Part shown: piece by piece, positions 8,656-17,645 of the stretch
Numbering within the stretch: the first letter of the stretch is position 1
How the letters are laid out: every line of letters starts with the position of its first letter
IMG/VR virus record: IMGVR_UViG_3300020442_002301
Location: 1 to 22,640 of that record
Source of the DNA: a virus
DNA: 22,640 nt
Reading direction: 5' to 3' (one strand)
Notes under the pieces: generated by a model
Seen by the model: only the letters and a program-made list of their open reading frames with translations
What the model was told of the DNA's origin: nothing
Databases searched by the model: none
Translations under genes and position numbers: made by a program

Positions 8656-10031
8656 ACACATCCTACGCAAAGGTAAGAGATCAGCTCAATCAAAAAGGAT
8701 GTGGGTTTTGTCTCGCTAAATGGACTCAAGTAACTATGCACTTAGGTGTTGGTTTGACTCACTCATGTCACCACCCGGTACAACATAAGATACCACTTGC
8801 AGAGTTAAAAAGAAATCCTTCTGCCTTACATAATACAAGATATAAAAAGCTTAAGAGAAAAGAAATGCTGGAAGGTAAAAGACCAGCAGAATGTAACTAT
8901 TGTTGGAATATAGAAGATAACTCTAATGCTTTTTCAGATAGAACTTTTAAATCTGCAGAACCTTGGTCTTTAGATCAAATGGAAAAGATTAAAACTTCTA
9001 ATTGGAGAGATAACTATAATCCAAGATATGTAGAAGTTTCTTTTTCTAATACTTGTAACTTAAAATGTGCTTATTGTGGACCTCAATATTCATCTAAATG
9101 GGTAGAAGAGATAGAAAAGCATGGTGAATATAAAACATCTACTGAATTTAATAGTATTAAGTTACTTAAAGAAAGGGATGAAATGCCTCTTAAGAAGACT
9201 GAACATAATCCTTATGTAGAAGCTTTTTGGGAATGGTGGCCTGATTTATACCCAGACTTACATACATTTAGAATTACTGGAGGAGAACCTTTACTATCTC
9301 CTGATACATTTAAAGTATTAGAATACATTCAAGAAAACTGGGAACAGAATCCTAAGTTATCTTTAGCTATCAATACTAACTTAGCTGTACCAGATAAATT
9401 AATTCAAAGAATGTTAACTATAGCAGAAGATTTAGTTAATAATAATAAAGTTAGAGAGTTTATTATCTTTACTTCAGTAGAGGCTATTGGTAAGCAAGCT
9501 GAATATACTAGATGGGGATTAAAGTATGATAAGTTTTGGGAAAATATAGATGAAATTTGTACTAGACTTCCTAAAGTAACTGTTAATATTATGGCTGCAT
9601 TTAATGCATTATCTGTATTTACTTATGGTGAATTGATAGATAAAGTATTAGAGATGAAAAAGAAACATAATAACGGACAAAGGTACTGGATGACACCAGT
9701 ACAGTTAGATACTGCATATATTAGATGGCCAATGCATTTATCAGTTAAAATATTAGAAGCTAAAGATAAAGAAAATATATTAGAAGCAGCTAAAAAAGCT
9801 TTGCATTATGGTTCTAATAAAATGACTAAAACTACATACGGTTTTACTGACGTAGAAATACAAAAGATTAAAAGAGTATATGATTATGCGATAGCAGAAG
9901 ATTCTTTTGATACTGAAAAGTATAGAAAAGATTTTGGAATCTTTATAGAAGAAAATGATAAAAGAAAAGGAACTAACTTTAAAGAAGTATTTCCTGAATT
10001 AGCAGAATTTTATGATAAATATAAGCCGTAG
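8652..10031 (+). CDS. Radical SAM protein 1, N-terminal twitch type, SCHHP subtype
   Basis: This 459-aa radical SAM enzyme has the core motif CNLKCAYC with Cys135, Cys139 and Cys142, which bind the SAM-cleaving [4Fe-4S] cluster, and GGEP at 210-213. Before the core lies a cysteine module, C20...SCHHP (C39)...ECNYCW (C81, C84), matching the layout of the N-terminal twitch radical SAM proteins, where these cysteines would hold an auxiliary cluster. C17 is an extra cysteine. The C-terminus has the FKEVFPELAEFYDKY motif shared by most of the array. The reaction is unknown; relatives with auxiliary clusters modify peptides, proteins or sugars. It starts by ATGA overlap with the GT7 gene and is closest to the gene at 10605. 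The next gene starts 20 bases before its stop. Confidence 0.92.
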   Translation: MNTSYAKVRDQLNQKGCGFCLAKWTQVTMHLGVGLTHSCHHPVQHKIPLAELKRNPSALHNTRYKKLKRKEMLEGKRPAECNYCWNIEDNSNAFSDRTFKSAEPWSLDQMEKIKTSNWRDNYNPRYVEVSFSNTCNLKCAYCGPQYSSKWVEEIEKHGEYKTSTEFNSIKLLKERDEMPLKKTEHNPYVEAFWEWWPDLYPDLHTFRITGGEPLLSPDTFKVLEYIQENWEQNPKLSLAINTNLAVPDKLIQRMLTIAEDLVNNNKVREFIIFTSVEAIGKQAEYTRWGLKYDKFWENIDEICTRLPKVTVNIMAAFNALSVFTYGELIDKVLEMKKKHNNGQRYWMTPVQLDTAYIRWPMHLSVKILEAKDKENILEAAKKALHYGSNKMTKTTYGFTDVEIQKIKRVYDYAIAEDSFDTEKYRKDFGIFIEENDKRKGTNFKEVFPELAEFYDKYKP

Positions 10032-10608
10032 ACATCCATGGGCTTTATGGCCTAACAGTATCTGCCCAGCATTTTTAGATAAACCTGCTGTAGATAGGTT
10101 ACAAGGAGATCAGTATTGGAAAATAGATATAACTTTTTCATATAATGAAGTTAATATGAAGAATCAAAAAGATATATTTTGTATAGTTCCTAAATATACT
10201 GGACTTTCAGTACATGAAAAGAGAATATTTATAGGTGTAGGCCATGAAGATGAAGATGATTGGCATGGCACAGGTGAATTTATAGAACCTAATACTAAGG
10301 AACATTTTACATTTGAACATTTTCCTAAAGATAAATTAGTAGTATATAGAAACGGTGTTAATACTTTTGAATATTCATTAGTTGTGAGACCATTAGCAGT
10401 AGTATCACCACCTAAAGAACCTATAGTATTTATAGGAACTGATAGACATATAGTACAAGATCAACCCGAGGATGATGATATTACAGTTTACGAATTTAAA
10501 ATAACAGTTAAAGAAGGAGTTATTTGCCACCACGATTGGAGTGAAATAATTCATCATAAGTCTGTTGACAAAACAGGCAATTGTAACTTCTTGTATGAAA
10601 TGGCATGA
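10012..10608 (+). CDS. Unrecognised 198-aa protein, possible stand-alone LamG-like/jelly-roll domain
   Basis: No firm family. The pattern KLVVYRNGVNTFEYSL (about 113-128), then PIVFIGTDRHI, then DDDITVYEFKI resembles the 'strand-NG-strand ... iG ... evriy' pattern of LamG/concanavalin-like sugar-binding folds, as in the inserts of the two GT7 proteins. The N-terminus SRRHPWALWPNSICPAFLDKP contains no signal peptide. Three cysteines are scattered and no iron-sulfur motif is present. It sits between two closely related radical SAM genes, overlapping the first by 20 bases and the second by ATGA, so it is translated with them. It may present or bind the substrate for the adjacent enzymes. The fold call is weak and the role is inference. 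Confidence 0.6.
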   Translation: MINISRRHPWALWPNSICPAFLDKPAVDRLQGDQYWKIDITFSYNEVNMKNQKDIFCIVPKYTGLSVHEKRIFIGVGHEDEDDWHGTGEFIEPNTKEHFTFEHFPKDKLVVYRNGVNTFEYSLVVRPLAVVSPPKEPIVFIGTDRHIVQDQPEDDDITVYEFKITVKEGVICHHDWSEIIHHKSVDKTGNCNFLYEMA

Positions 10609-11954
10609 AAACTAGTTACGAAAGAACAAGGCAGATTATAAAAGATATAGCTCCTCAATCGTTTTGTGCAGCAAAATGGTATAATGTATCTATATGGCTA
10701 GGTAATGGTAGAACAGCTTCATGTCACCATCCATTAGCTCATAAAATACCAGATGATGAATTAGCAGCTGATGCATCTGCATTACATAATACAAAACATA
10801 AAAAAGAACAAAGACGTAAAATGCTTGCAGGTGAAAGACCTGCTGAATGTGGTTATTGTTGGAGAGTAGAAGATGCAGCTCAAAGTGAAGAAATTAATAG
10901 TGATAGAATATATCAAACTGCTAGATATACCGAAGAAGAAATAAAAGCATTAAAAGATATACCTTGGGATAAAAATGTAAATCCTAAAACTGTAGAAATA
11001 TGTTTTGATAACTTATGTAACTTAGCTTGTTCATATTGTAACTCAGAATTTAGTTCTACATGGTCTAAAGATATATCTACTAAAGGTGAGTATAAAAATA
11101 TGGTTACTGACGGTGGTAAAACGTATAGACAAGATGGTTCTATAGCAATGCCATTTGGTAATAAAAATGAAGGTAACATTTATGTGAAACGATTTTTTGA
11201 TTGGTTCCCTGAAATAAAAGATGGTATTCAAGAATTAAGAGTATCAGGAGGAGAACCTTCTCGTAGCCCTTCTTTCTGGAAACTTATTGATGTTAGTAAT
11301 GACGAAAAATTTGACTTTGCAGTTAATAGTAATCTAATTATGGAAGATTCTAGATTAGATAGATTAATTAACGCTGGTCAAAAGTTTAAAAAATTAGATA
11401 TCTATACATCTGCAGAATGTATGTATAAAAACCAAGAATTCGTTAGAGATGGATTCGTATGGGATGTATGGGAAAAGAATCTTAAGAAGGCTAATGCCTC
11501 ACCTCATGTGAACGGGGTATATATTATGATGACTATTTCTGTTTTAAGTATATGGACAGTAGCTGAATTTTTACAGCAAATAGTAACATGGAAAAAAGAA
11601 TGTAATGATATACATGCATTTTTTATGTCTGTTAATATACTCCGTTTCCCTTCTTTTCAGAGTGTAAATATGTTACCTCAAGCTACAAAAGAAATGTTAG
11701 CTGATAAAATAGAGAAGGTTATGAAGGTAAATAAAGACTGGATTAACGATTTAGAAAGGAATCAATTCCAAAGGTTGCTTATTTATTTAAGAAGGGTGGA
11801 TACTTCTTATGAGGATGTTGATGCTTACGGTAAAAAGAAAAATGATTTTATTAACTTCATAGATCAGTATGCCGAAAGAAGAGATAAACCCATAAAAGAG
11901 TATATGCCTAATAAATTTTTAAATTGGTACGAAGACCTTAAGAATGGAGAATAA
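10605..11954 (+). CDS. Radical SAM protein 2, N-terminal twitch type, SCHHP subtype
   Basis: This 449-aa protein is the closest relative in the window of the protein at 8652. The auxiliary-cluster module is FCAAKW (C21), SCHHPLAHKIP (C40) and ECGYCW (C82, C85), with an ALHNTKHKK segment between that matches ALHNTRYKK in protein 1. The radical SAM core is CNLACSYC (C138, C142, C145) and GGEP lies at 215-218. SSTWS after the core Cys corresponds to SSKW in protein 1. The C-terminal RDKPIKEYMPNKFLNWYEDL is a weaker form of the terminal motif. It is a predicted cytosolic Fe-S enzyme with unknown substrate. The pairing of two similar enzymes around a small possible sugar-binding protein suggests that the three act on one substrate. 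It overlaps the next gene by 11 bases. Confidence 0.92.
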   Translation: MKTSYERTRQIIKDIAPQSFCAAKWYNVSIWLGNGRTASCHHPLAHKIPDDELAADASALHNTKHKKEQRRKMLAGERPAECGYCWRVEDAAQSEEINSDRIYQTARYTEEEIKALKDIPWDKNVNPKTVEICFDNLCNLACSYCNSEFSSTWSKDISTKGEYKNMVTDGGKTYRQDGSIAMPFGNKNEGNIYVKRFFDWFPEIKDGIQELRVSGGEPSRSPSFWKLIDVSNDEKFDFAVNSNLIMEDSRLDRLINAGQKFKKLDIYTSAECMYKNQEFVRDGFVWDVWEKNLKKANASPHVNGVYIMMTISVLSIWTVAEFLQQIVTWKKECNDIHAFFMSVNILRFPSFQSVNMLPQATKEMLADKIEKVMKVNKDWINDLERNQFQRLLIYLRRVDTSYEDVDAYGKKKNDFINFIDQYAERRDKPIKEYMPNKFLNWYEDLKNGE

Positions 11955-13218
11955 GCCAAAATTTTTATGCTCATTGCCATGGGAACATTTAAGTATACAT
12001 CCTCATGGTCATTCATCTCCTTGTTGTGAAGTAGACTGGGGGAGTGATATCGCTTTTGCAAAAAATAAAATTAATGGTCAATATACTCCTAGTGTTTTAA
12101 ATATTGATAGAGATGGACCTGAAGCCATAATGAACTCTGATGCTTATAAGCAAATAAGAAAAGAGATGCTAGCAGGAGATGTACCAACTCCCTGTCTTAC
12201 TTGTTATAGACTAGAAGAAGCAGGAGGACAATCAAAAAGAAATAGAGAAAAAATAGTAGAAGAAGATTATTTACGTTCTATAACTCAAGATGACGGTACC
12301 ATAGAAGTAGATATTCAGAACTTGGAACTTAGATTAGGTAACTACTGTAATTTAAAATGTAGATCATGCAATGCTGAATCTTCTACATCTTGGATTGATG
12401 ACTATTATAAGTTAAAAGATGAGATTCATATGCCTAGTATTTTCGATAAGTTAAAAAACTCAGAAGATACTTCATATGAATGGGTTGATAAAGAAGAATT
12501 TTACGAAGAAATTTTAAAATACACCTCTAAACTTCATAGACTTCAGATAAGTGGTGGAGAACCTTTCCTTGTTGATAAACATAGTCATTTACTAGATTTA
12601 TTAATTGATAATGATATAGCTAAAAACGTTCATATATCTTATATTACAAATGCTAATTATAACTTTGATAAAGTTAGTGAAAAGTTCTTTGATAAACTTA
12701 CTAAGTTTAAAAGTGTTAATATGTCAATTAGTATAGATGATGTAGATAAAAGAAATACATATATTAGAAGTTTAAGTAACTGGAATTTAACTATAAAAAA
12801 TCTTAAAAGATTTATAAATGAATATCCTTCATTTCATTATTCAGTAACTCAGACTATAAATGTATTTAACTTTTTATATGTAGAAGAATTATCACAGTTT
12901 TTAATTAATGAAGGCTTACTTTCCTTAACTGGAAAAAAACCTCTTTATATAAATGATAATTATGTCTTCTCTCCTGAGTATCAAAGTGCTAATGTTTTAC
13001 CTTTAGAGGTAAGGAGAGAAAAAATAGATAGTATAGAAGGTAAATTACCTGTAACATTTTATAATAGATTAAAGTCTAACTTTTATAATACAGATTGCAA
13101 TGAGTTAGGTATGGATTGGGTAAAGACTACTAATGCTGTAGATAGAGTAAGAAGAGAAAAAGTTACTGATATATTTCCTGAGTTATATAAAATTATAGCA
13201 AATGAGTACAAAATTTAA
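11944..13218 (+). CDS. Radical SAM protein 3, N-terminal twitch type, SPCC subtype
   Basis: This 424-aa protein opens with FLCSLPWEHLSIHPHGHSSPCCE (C9, C27, C28). This is the common 'C..PW..L.i.p.G...PCC' start of N-terminal twitch radical SAM proteins, followed by PCLTCYRLEEAGG (C84, C87). The radical SAM core CNLKCRSC has C135, C139 and C142, and GGEP lies at 204-207. VSISIDDVDKRN in the later barrel is the usual position of a strand close to SAM. The C-terminus RREKVTDIFPELYKII is the shared terminal motif. It differs from the SCHHP pair by having CC at the second cluster position. It overlaps the upstream gene by 11 bases and the next by 17. Substrate is unknown. Confidence 0.92.
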   Translation: MENKPKFLCSLPWEHLSIHPHGHSSPCCEVDWGSDIAFAKNKINGQYTPSVLNIDRDGPEAIMNSDAYKQIRKEMLAGDVPTPCLTCYRLEEAGGQSKRNREKIVEEDYLRSITQDDGTIEVDIQNLELRLGNYCNLKCRSCNAESSTSWIDDYYKLKDEIHMPSIFDKLKNSEDTSYEWVDKEEFYEEILKYTSKLHRLQISGGEPFLVDKHSHLLDLLIDNDIAKNVHISYITNANYNFDKVSEKFFDKLTKFKSVNMSISIDDVDKRNTYIRSLSNWNLTIKNLKRFINEYPSFHYSVTQTINVFNFLYVEELSQFLINEGLLSLTGKKPLYINDNYVFSPEYQSANVLPLEVRREKIDSIEGKLPVTFYNRLKSNFYNTDCNELGMDWVKTTNAVDRVRREKVTDIFPELYKIIANEYKI

Positions 13219-14584
13219 ATGGCCAAAACACGATAAACTAAAAAGTACAAAATCGTTTTGTGTACTTCCTTGGTTGCATTTAAATGTACAACCTAACGGA
13301 GATATATACCCTTGCTGTATGGCACCTTATGGAGATACTATAGGGAATACCTCAGACAATACTTTAGAAGAAATATGGAACGGGGTAGCTATGAAAGACA
13401 TCAGAAAGAAGATGTTAGCTGGAGATAGACCAGAACTATGTCAAAGATGTTTTCTAATAGAGGATAATGGTTTAAATAGTCCAAGGTATACCCATAATGA
13501 TTATTTTAAAAATCGTATGGAAGAAGTATTAGATATGACTGATGAAAAAACAGGAGAAGTATCTGAGTTTAAATTAAGGTACTGGGATTTTAGATGGTCT
13601 AATATTTGTAATTTTAAATGTAGAATGTGTGGAGTTTACTCTAGTAGTAAATGGCATCAAGAGGCTATGGAACTCCATAACGATACTACAGCAGCTGATA
13701 CTAAAGGTATATTAGAATTTAATTCAAAAGGTAAAGAAGATACTTTTGCTTTAGTAGATAAATTTATATATGATGTAGAAGAGATATATTTTGCTGGAGG
13801 AGAACCTTTGGTAATGGAAGAACATTATTTAATTTTAGAGAAACTTATAGCAGCTGGAAGAACTGATGTAAGATTAAGATATAATACTAACTTTAGTCAT
13901 TTAAAATTTAAAAAATGGGATTTATTTGGAATGTGGCAACATTTTATAAATGATCCTAAAGGACATATACAATTATTTGCTTCGTTAGATGCAGTAGGTA
14001 AATTAGCAGAAGTAATTAGAGATGGTACTAAATGGAATAATGTATACCAGAATATAAAAAAATGTCAAGGTACCGGTATTATGATTTATTTTTCTCCTAC
14101 TATTAGTTTATTAAATATGTTCTTTATAGACGAACTTATAGATGTAGCAGCAGAATTAAATATAGACGTAGATAAAATAAACGTAAATAATATATTAACA
14201 ACCCCAGGATTTTATGATGTTAGATTATTACCTCAATACCTTAAAGATGAATTAATAAATAAATTAAAAGATTATAGAGATAATAAAGTACATCCTAAAT
14301 ATAGAGGAGTAGTAGAATATGGTTTAAAAAGTTGGAGTAGTTTTATTAACGAACCATTCAAAGGAGATAGAGAAGCTGAAGAGCAAAGCTTACTAGCTAA
14401 TACAGTCTATTTAGATGTTAGCCGTAAACAATCTTTTTTAGAAGTTAACCCTCAATATGAAAGATGGTTTAAAGAGATAAGACATAGACTTGATAGCAAA
14501 GGAATAGATTGGAAAAAATTACCAAAAGGAAAGAAAGAACCAATAATAAAAGTAACTAAAAAAGAAACCAGGCCTTTAATATGA
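13202..14584 (+). CDS. Radical SAM protein 4, N-terminal twitch type, YPCC subtype
   Basis: This 460-aa protein has SFCVLPWLHLNVQPNGDIYPCC (C20, C38, C39) and LCQRCFLIED (C80, C83), the auxiliary-cluster module. The radical SAM core is CNFKCRMC (C136, C140, C143) and GGEP lies at 199-202. GNTSDNTLEEIWNG at about 48-61 is a typical linker in SPASM/twitch proteins between the second cysteine and the final pair. The shared terminal motif is degenerate (FLEVNPQYERWF) and is followed by a basic ~35-residue tail not seen in the others (KKLPKGKKEPIIKVTKKE). That tail could be an RNA-, DNA- or partner-binding extension. It overlaps the next gene by ATGA. Substrate is unknown. Confidence 0.92.
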   Translation: MSTKFKWPKHDKLKSTKSFCVLPWLHLNVQPNGDIYPCCMAPYGDTIGNTSDNTLEEIWNGVAMKDIRKKMLAGDRPELCQRCFLIEDNGLNSPRYTHNDYFKNRMEEVLDMTDEKTGEVSEFKLRYWDFRWSNICNFKCRMCGVYSSSKWHQEAMELHNDTTAADTKGILEFNSKGKEDTFALVDKFIYDVEEIYFAGGEPLVMEEHYLILEKLIAAGRTDVRLRYNTNFSHLKFKKWDLFGMWQHFINDPKGHIQLFASLDAVGKLAEVIRDGTKWNNVYQNIKKCQGTGIMIYFSPTISLLNMFFIDELIDVAAELNIDVDKINVNNILTTPGFYDVRLLPQYLKDELINKLKDYRDNKVHPKYRGVVEYGLKSWSSFINEPFKGDREAEEQSLLANTVYLDVSRKQSFLEVNPQYERWFKEIRHRLDSKGIDWKKLPKGKKEPIIKVTKKETRPLI

Positions 14585-15609
14585 CAAAGGTACTAGATAA
14601 AAAAGATTGGGTCTGTACTCAACCATTTGAGTTTGCAGAAATATTCGACCATAAGATGTTTATGTGTTGCCCTAACTGGTTACCAGAAGATCTAGGAAAT
14701 CCTAATAATATTTTAGATAATTTTAAATCTGAGAAAGCACAAGCTATTAGAGATAGCATGCTTGATGGTTCATATAAATACTGTATAGAGGCTAGATGTC
14801 CAAAACTTACAGGATTAAAAGAAGGTAAAACTACTGGTTTTATTCCTAAATCAGAATATATTAAAAGAATAAAAGAGTTTGAAAATCAATATCCTCATCA
14901 GTTAAAATTTAATTTTGATCAAAGTTGTAATTTAAGATGTCCTTCTTGTAGATTAGATTTTATAAATTATGAAGGTAAGGAAAGAGAAAGAACAGAAGAA
15001 TTAATTCAGAATATAGAAGACCAGGTTGGTAATATTTTAACTCATATTGAATGTACGGGATCAGGAGATCCTTTCTTTTCTAGAACTTTTAGAAAATGGA
15101 TGATGAGATTTGATCCAACTAAATATCCTAAGTTACAATCTATACATTTACATACTAATGGTACATTATGGAATGAATCTAACTGGGTTAGAATGAAAAA
15201 CGTTCATAGGTTTGTTAAGAGCTGTGAGATATCTGTAGATGCTTCTAATAAAGATACATATGAAAATGTTACTAGGTTAGGAGGTAAGTGGGATAAGTTG
15301 ATGGAAAATTTAGAATATATTTCTAATATACCAACATTAAGAAATGTTACTCTATCATTTGTAGTTCAAAATGATAACTTTACTGAAATGGTAGACTTTT
15401 ATGATTTAGCAGGATCTATCTTTGGAGGTAAAAATAAGGAATGGAGTGTTTTTTATAATAGAGTAGTTAACTGGGGGCATTGGTCTAATGAAAAGTTTAA
15501 CTCTGTCGATGTAGGTAATCCTAACCATCCAGAATTTAATGATCTAATGCAGGTATATAAAAGACTACCAGTAGTTAATAATATAAGACATAATTTAACT
15601 ATATTATGA
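14581..15609 (+). CDS. Radical SAM protein 5, divergent short member (GSGDP instead of GGEP)
   Basis: At 342 aa this is the shortest and most divergent member. The core CNLRCPSC (C116, C120, C123) is intact. The GGEP motif that contacts the SAM amino group is replaced by GSGDP at 160-164, as in several radical SAM subfamilies that still bind SAM. The N-terminal module is WVCTQPFEFAEIF (C12), FMCCPNW (C29, C30) and YCIEARC (C68, C73). The last pair is spaced by four residues instead of two. The FPEL-type C-terminal motif is missing and the protein ends soon after the barrel. It is linked to both neighbours by ATGA. The reaction may differ from that of the other five, or it may be an accessory or regulatory subunit. 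Family assignment is firm; activity is not. Confidence 0.88.
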   Translation: MTKVLDKKDWVCTQPFEFAEIFDHKMFMCCPNWLPEDLGNPNNILDNFKSEKAQAIRDSMLDGSYKYCIEARCPKLTGLKEGKTTGFIPKSEYIKRIKEFENQYPHQLKFNFDQSCNLRCPSCRLDFINYEGKERERTEELIQNIEDQVGNILTHIECTGSGDPFFSRTFRKWMMRFDPTKYPKLQSIHLHTNGTLWNESNWVRMKNVHRFVKSCEISVDASNKDTYENVTRLGGKWDKLMENLEYISNIPTLRNVTLSFVVQNDNFTEMVDFYDLAGSIFGGKNKEWSVFYNRVVNWGHWSNEKFNSVDVGNPNHPEFNDLMQVYKRLPVVNNIRHNLTIL

Positions 15610-16799
15610 GTTTGAGATGTGTACATATTGATGCTGGTTTAAGAATACAGAATAATGGTTCGTATTCACCTTGTTGTGTTGCAAGAGAAGTCGCGTATAA
15701 GGATGAAAATGGAGAGTATATGAATGTTAAGACTCATACATTCGATGATGCTTTTGCTTCTCCTACCTTAAAAGAAATAAGAGATGCTTTTAAAAATAAT
15801 ATTAAGCATCCAGGTTGTTCTGATTGTTGGCAAGAAGAAGCATTAGGTAAAAAAAGTAAAAGATTAAGAGATAACGATAAAACTAAATTAGATAAAGTTA
15901 CTTATAATAAACCTCATTCATTAGAACTTAATTTAGGTAATATCTGTAACCTTGCTTGTAGAATGTGTTATTTAGGAGCTTCAATGAATTGGAAAAAAGA
16001 AGTTAACTTAGTTAGAGATCCTGATGAGCAATGGGACCAGGAAAAAGTAAATTCAATTGCTAAAGAACATAATAATTCTTTTACTGACGATAGTATTATA
16101 TGGGAACAGCTCCATAAAAATATGAAATATGTTAAATGGATAGATACTTACGGTGGAGAGCCTATGATGATGAAAAAGCAATGGGATGCTTTACGTTATA
16201 GTGTAGAACAAGGATATGCTAAAGAACAGTATATCCATTTTAATACTAACGGTACTATATTTAAACCTGAGTATGTAGATATTTTAAAACACTTTAAAAA
16301 AGTAGATATATCTTTCAGTATAGACGGCACTGAAAAGTACTTTGAATACATAAGATACCCAGCTAAATGGAGTGATGCAGAAAATACTATGGATACTTGG
16401 TTGGAAAATACAAAAGAATTTACTAACTTTGAATTTGACCTCTGTTTTACTTTTCAAATACTAAATGTACTTGATTATGGTAAGACAGCGGCATGGGCTA
16501 AAGATAGAGGAATTAGAATTTATAGAAATGCAGTATATGCTCCAAAATATTATAATGCTACAAATATAGCAGAGGAGTTAAAACCTGCAGTTATAGAAAA
16601 AATTAGATCTATACCAGTTAAGTATCCTGAAATTAGAGAAGAATGGGAAGAGATAATAAACCATATTAACTTTAAAGAAGGAGAACCTGATGCATGGAGA
16701 AGATTTAAGACTTATAATAAAAATTTAGATAAATCTAGAAATCAATCTTTTGAGGAATTATTCCCAGAGGAAACTAAGTTGTATAAAATAGTTATTTAA
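15606..16799 (+). CDS. Radical SAM protein 6, N-terminal twitch type
   Basis: This 397-aa protein starts MSLRCVHIDAGLRIQNNGSYSPCC (C5, C23, C24) and has GCSDCWQEEALGKKSKR (C71, C74), the auxiliary-cluster module in its shortest form. The radical SAM core CNLACRMC has C114, C118 and C121; GGEP lies at 183-186. VDISFSIDGTEKYFEYIR downstream is a typical conserved barrel strand. The C-terminus SRNQSFEELFPEETKLYKIVI is the shared terminal motif. It starts by ATGA overlap, and the following gene's ATG overlaps its TAA (TAATG). It is the last of six in the array. Substrate is unknown; it is a cytosolic Fe-S enzyme by prediction. Confidence 0.92.
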   Translation: MSLRCVHIDAGLRIQNNGSYSPCCVAREVAYKDENGEYMNVKTHTFDDAFASPTLKEIRDAFKNNIKHPGCSDCWQEEALGKKSKRLRDNDKTKLDKVTYNKPHSLELNLGNICNLACRMCYLGASMNWKKEVNLVRDPDEQWDQEKVNSIAKEHNNSFTDDSIIWEQLHKNMKYVKWIDTYGGEPMMMKKQWDALRYSVEQGYAKEQYIHFNTNGTIFKPEYVDILKHFKKVDISFSIDGTEKYFEYIRYPAKWSDAENTMDTWLENTKEFTNFEFDLCFTFQILNVLDYGKTAAWAKDRGIRIYRNAVYAPKYYNATNIAEELKPAVIEKIRSIPVKYPEIREEWEEIINHINFKEGEPDAWRRFKTYNKNLDKSRNQSFEELFPEETKLYKIVI

Positions 16800-17644
16800 T
16801 GGACGCTATATTTACCTGGAAAAATTTAAGTACTGCAAAGGAGTTGCAAAGTACATTTTTTTGGCATTACGCTAAAATTAGTGTACAAACTGCTTCTAAA
16901 TATCATAAAACTATTTTATATACTGATACGAAAGGGGCAAAACAGTTTAAAAATAATGGGATAGGATTTGATGAAGTAGTAATCTTAAAAGAAATAGAAG
17001 ATATAACAGGTAGTTTAATTTGTATACCTAAAATATACACTATGCTTCAAAGAACTGAACCTTACGTTCATTTAGACTTTGATATCTTTACAAATAGAGA
17101 ATACCATACATATGAACCAATAGCTTTTGGGTACCCCGAAGTTAATTTAAAAAAATATTTCGGTCTTACTGAATTAAGGTATTTAAACGATAACTATCTA
17201 AATGCTTATGAAAAAGAATTTTATATGTACTTCGATGGTAAAAACTGGGATTGGAGATTAATACCTAATTTTGGCGTCTTTATAGTTAATAATCCTTCTT
17301 TAGTTAAAGATATATTTTCTAGAATATTAAAAAAGATAGAAAGATTCGAACCAAGTTCTAGTACTAAACATGAATATGCTTCATTTATAGAGCAATTTTT
17401 ATTTATGCGGTATGTTGAAGAGTTTGATATAGATTATGAATTTATATACGATAAGTCACCTTTTACGTTTAAAGATAGCAATTTCGTATATGTAAAAGAT
17501 AAAATGATTAATGTAAGTTATAAATCAGGTATAAGTACGCATTTGAATACTTTAAAGTTTGCACACTTTCATGGTTATAGAAAATTTCCTACATTTAGCA
17601 ATACGATAATTAAAAAATTAATAACAAAAGAAAACCCAATATAA
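16799..17644 (+). CDS. Putative GT-A-like glycosyltransferase, relative of the 3182 gene
   Basis: This 281-aa protein starts MDAIFTWKNLSTAKE. TEPYVHLDFDIFTN at about 86-99, with DFD at 93-95, aligns by motif with REPFVIMDNDTLVF in the protein at 3182-4039. Both have a Lys/Tyr strand about 40-45 residues in (ILYTDT here, VLYCDD there) before the DxD. The second half has NWDWRLIPNFGVFIVNNPSLV and later an EQFLFMRYV helix, matching EQLLLRWIL in the other protein. So the accessory block is bracketed by two members of one putative transferase family. No signal peptide or membrane helix is seen. The acceptor is unknown. It overlaps the radical SAM gene by one base. Confidence 0.65.
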   Translation: MDAIFTWKNLSTAKELQSTFFWHYAKISVQTASKYHKTILYTDTKGAKQFKNNGIGFDEVVILKEIEDITGSLICIPKIYTMLQRTEPYVHLDFDIFTNREYHTYEPIAFGYPEVNLKKYFGLTELRYLNDNYLNAYEKEFYMYFDGKNWDWRLIPNFGVFIVNNPSLVKDIFSRILKKIERFEPSSSTKHEYASFIEQFLFMRYVEEFDIDYEFIYDKSPFTFKDSNFVYVKDKMINVSYKSGISTHLNTLKFAHFHGYRKFPTFSNTIIKKLITKENPI

Positions 17645-17645
17645 A

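Noticed and set aside
10913-11231. Minus-strand open frames antisense to radical SAM 2
   Set aside because: They are shadows of the strongly supported + strand frame, with no start context or family resemblance.
11864-12061. Minus-strand frame across the radical SAM 2/3 junction
   Set aside because: It overlaps two conserved protein ends, including the Cys-containing start of radical SAM 3, and shows no sign of coding on its own.
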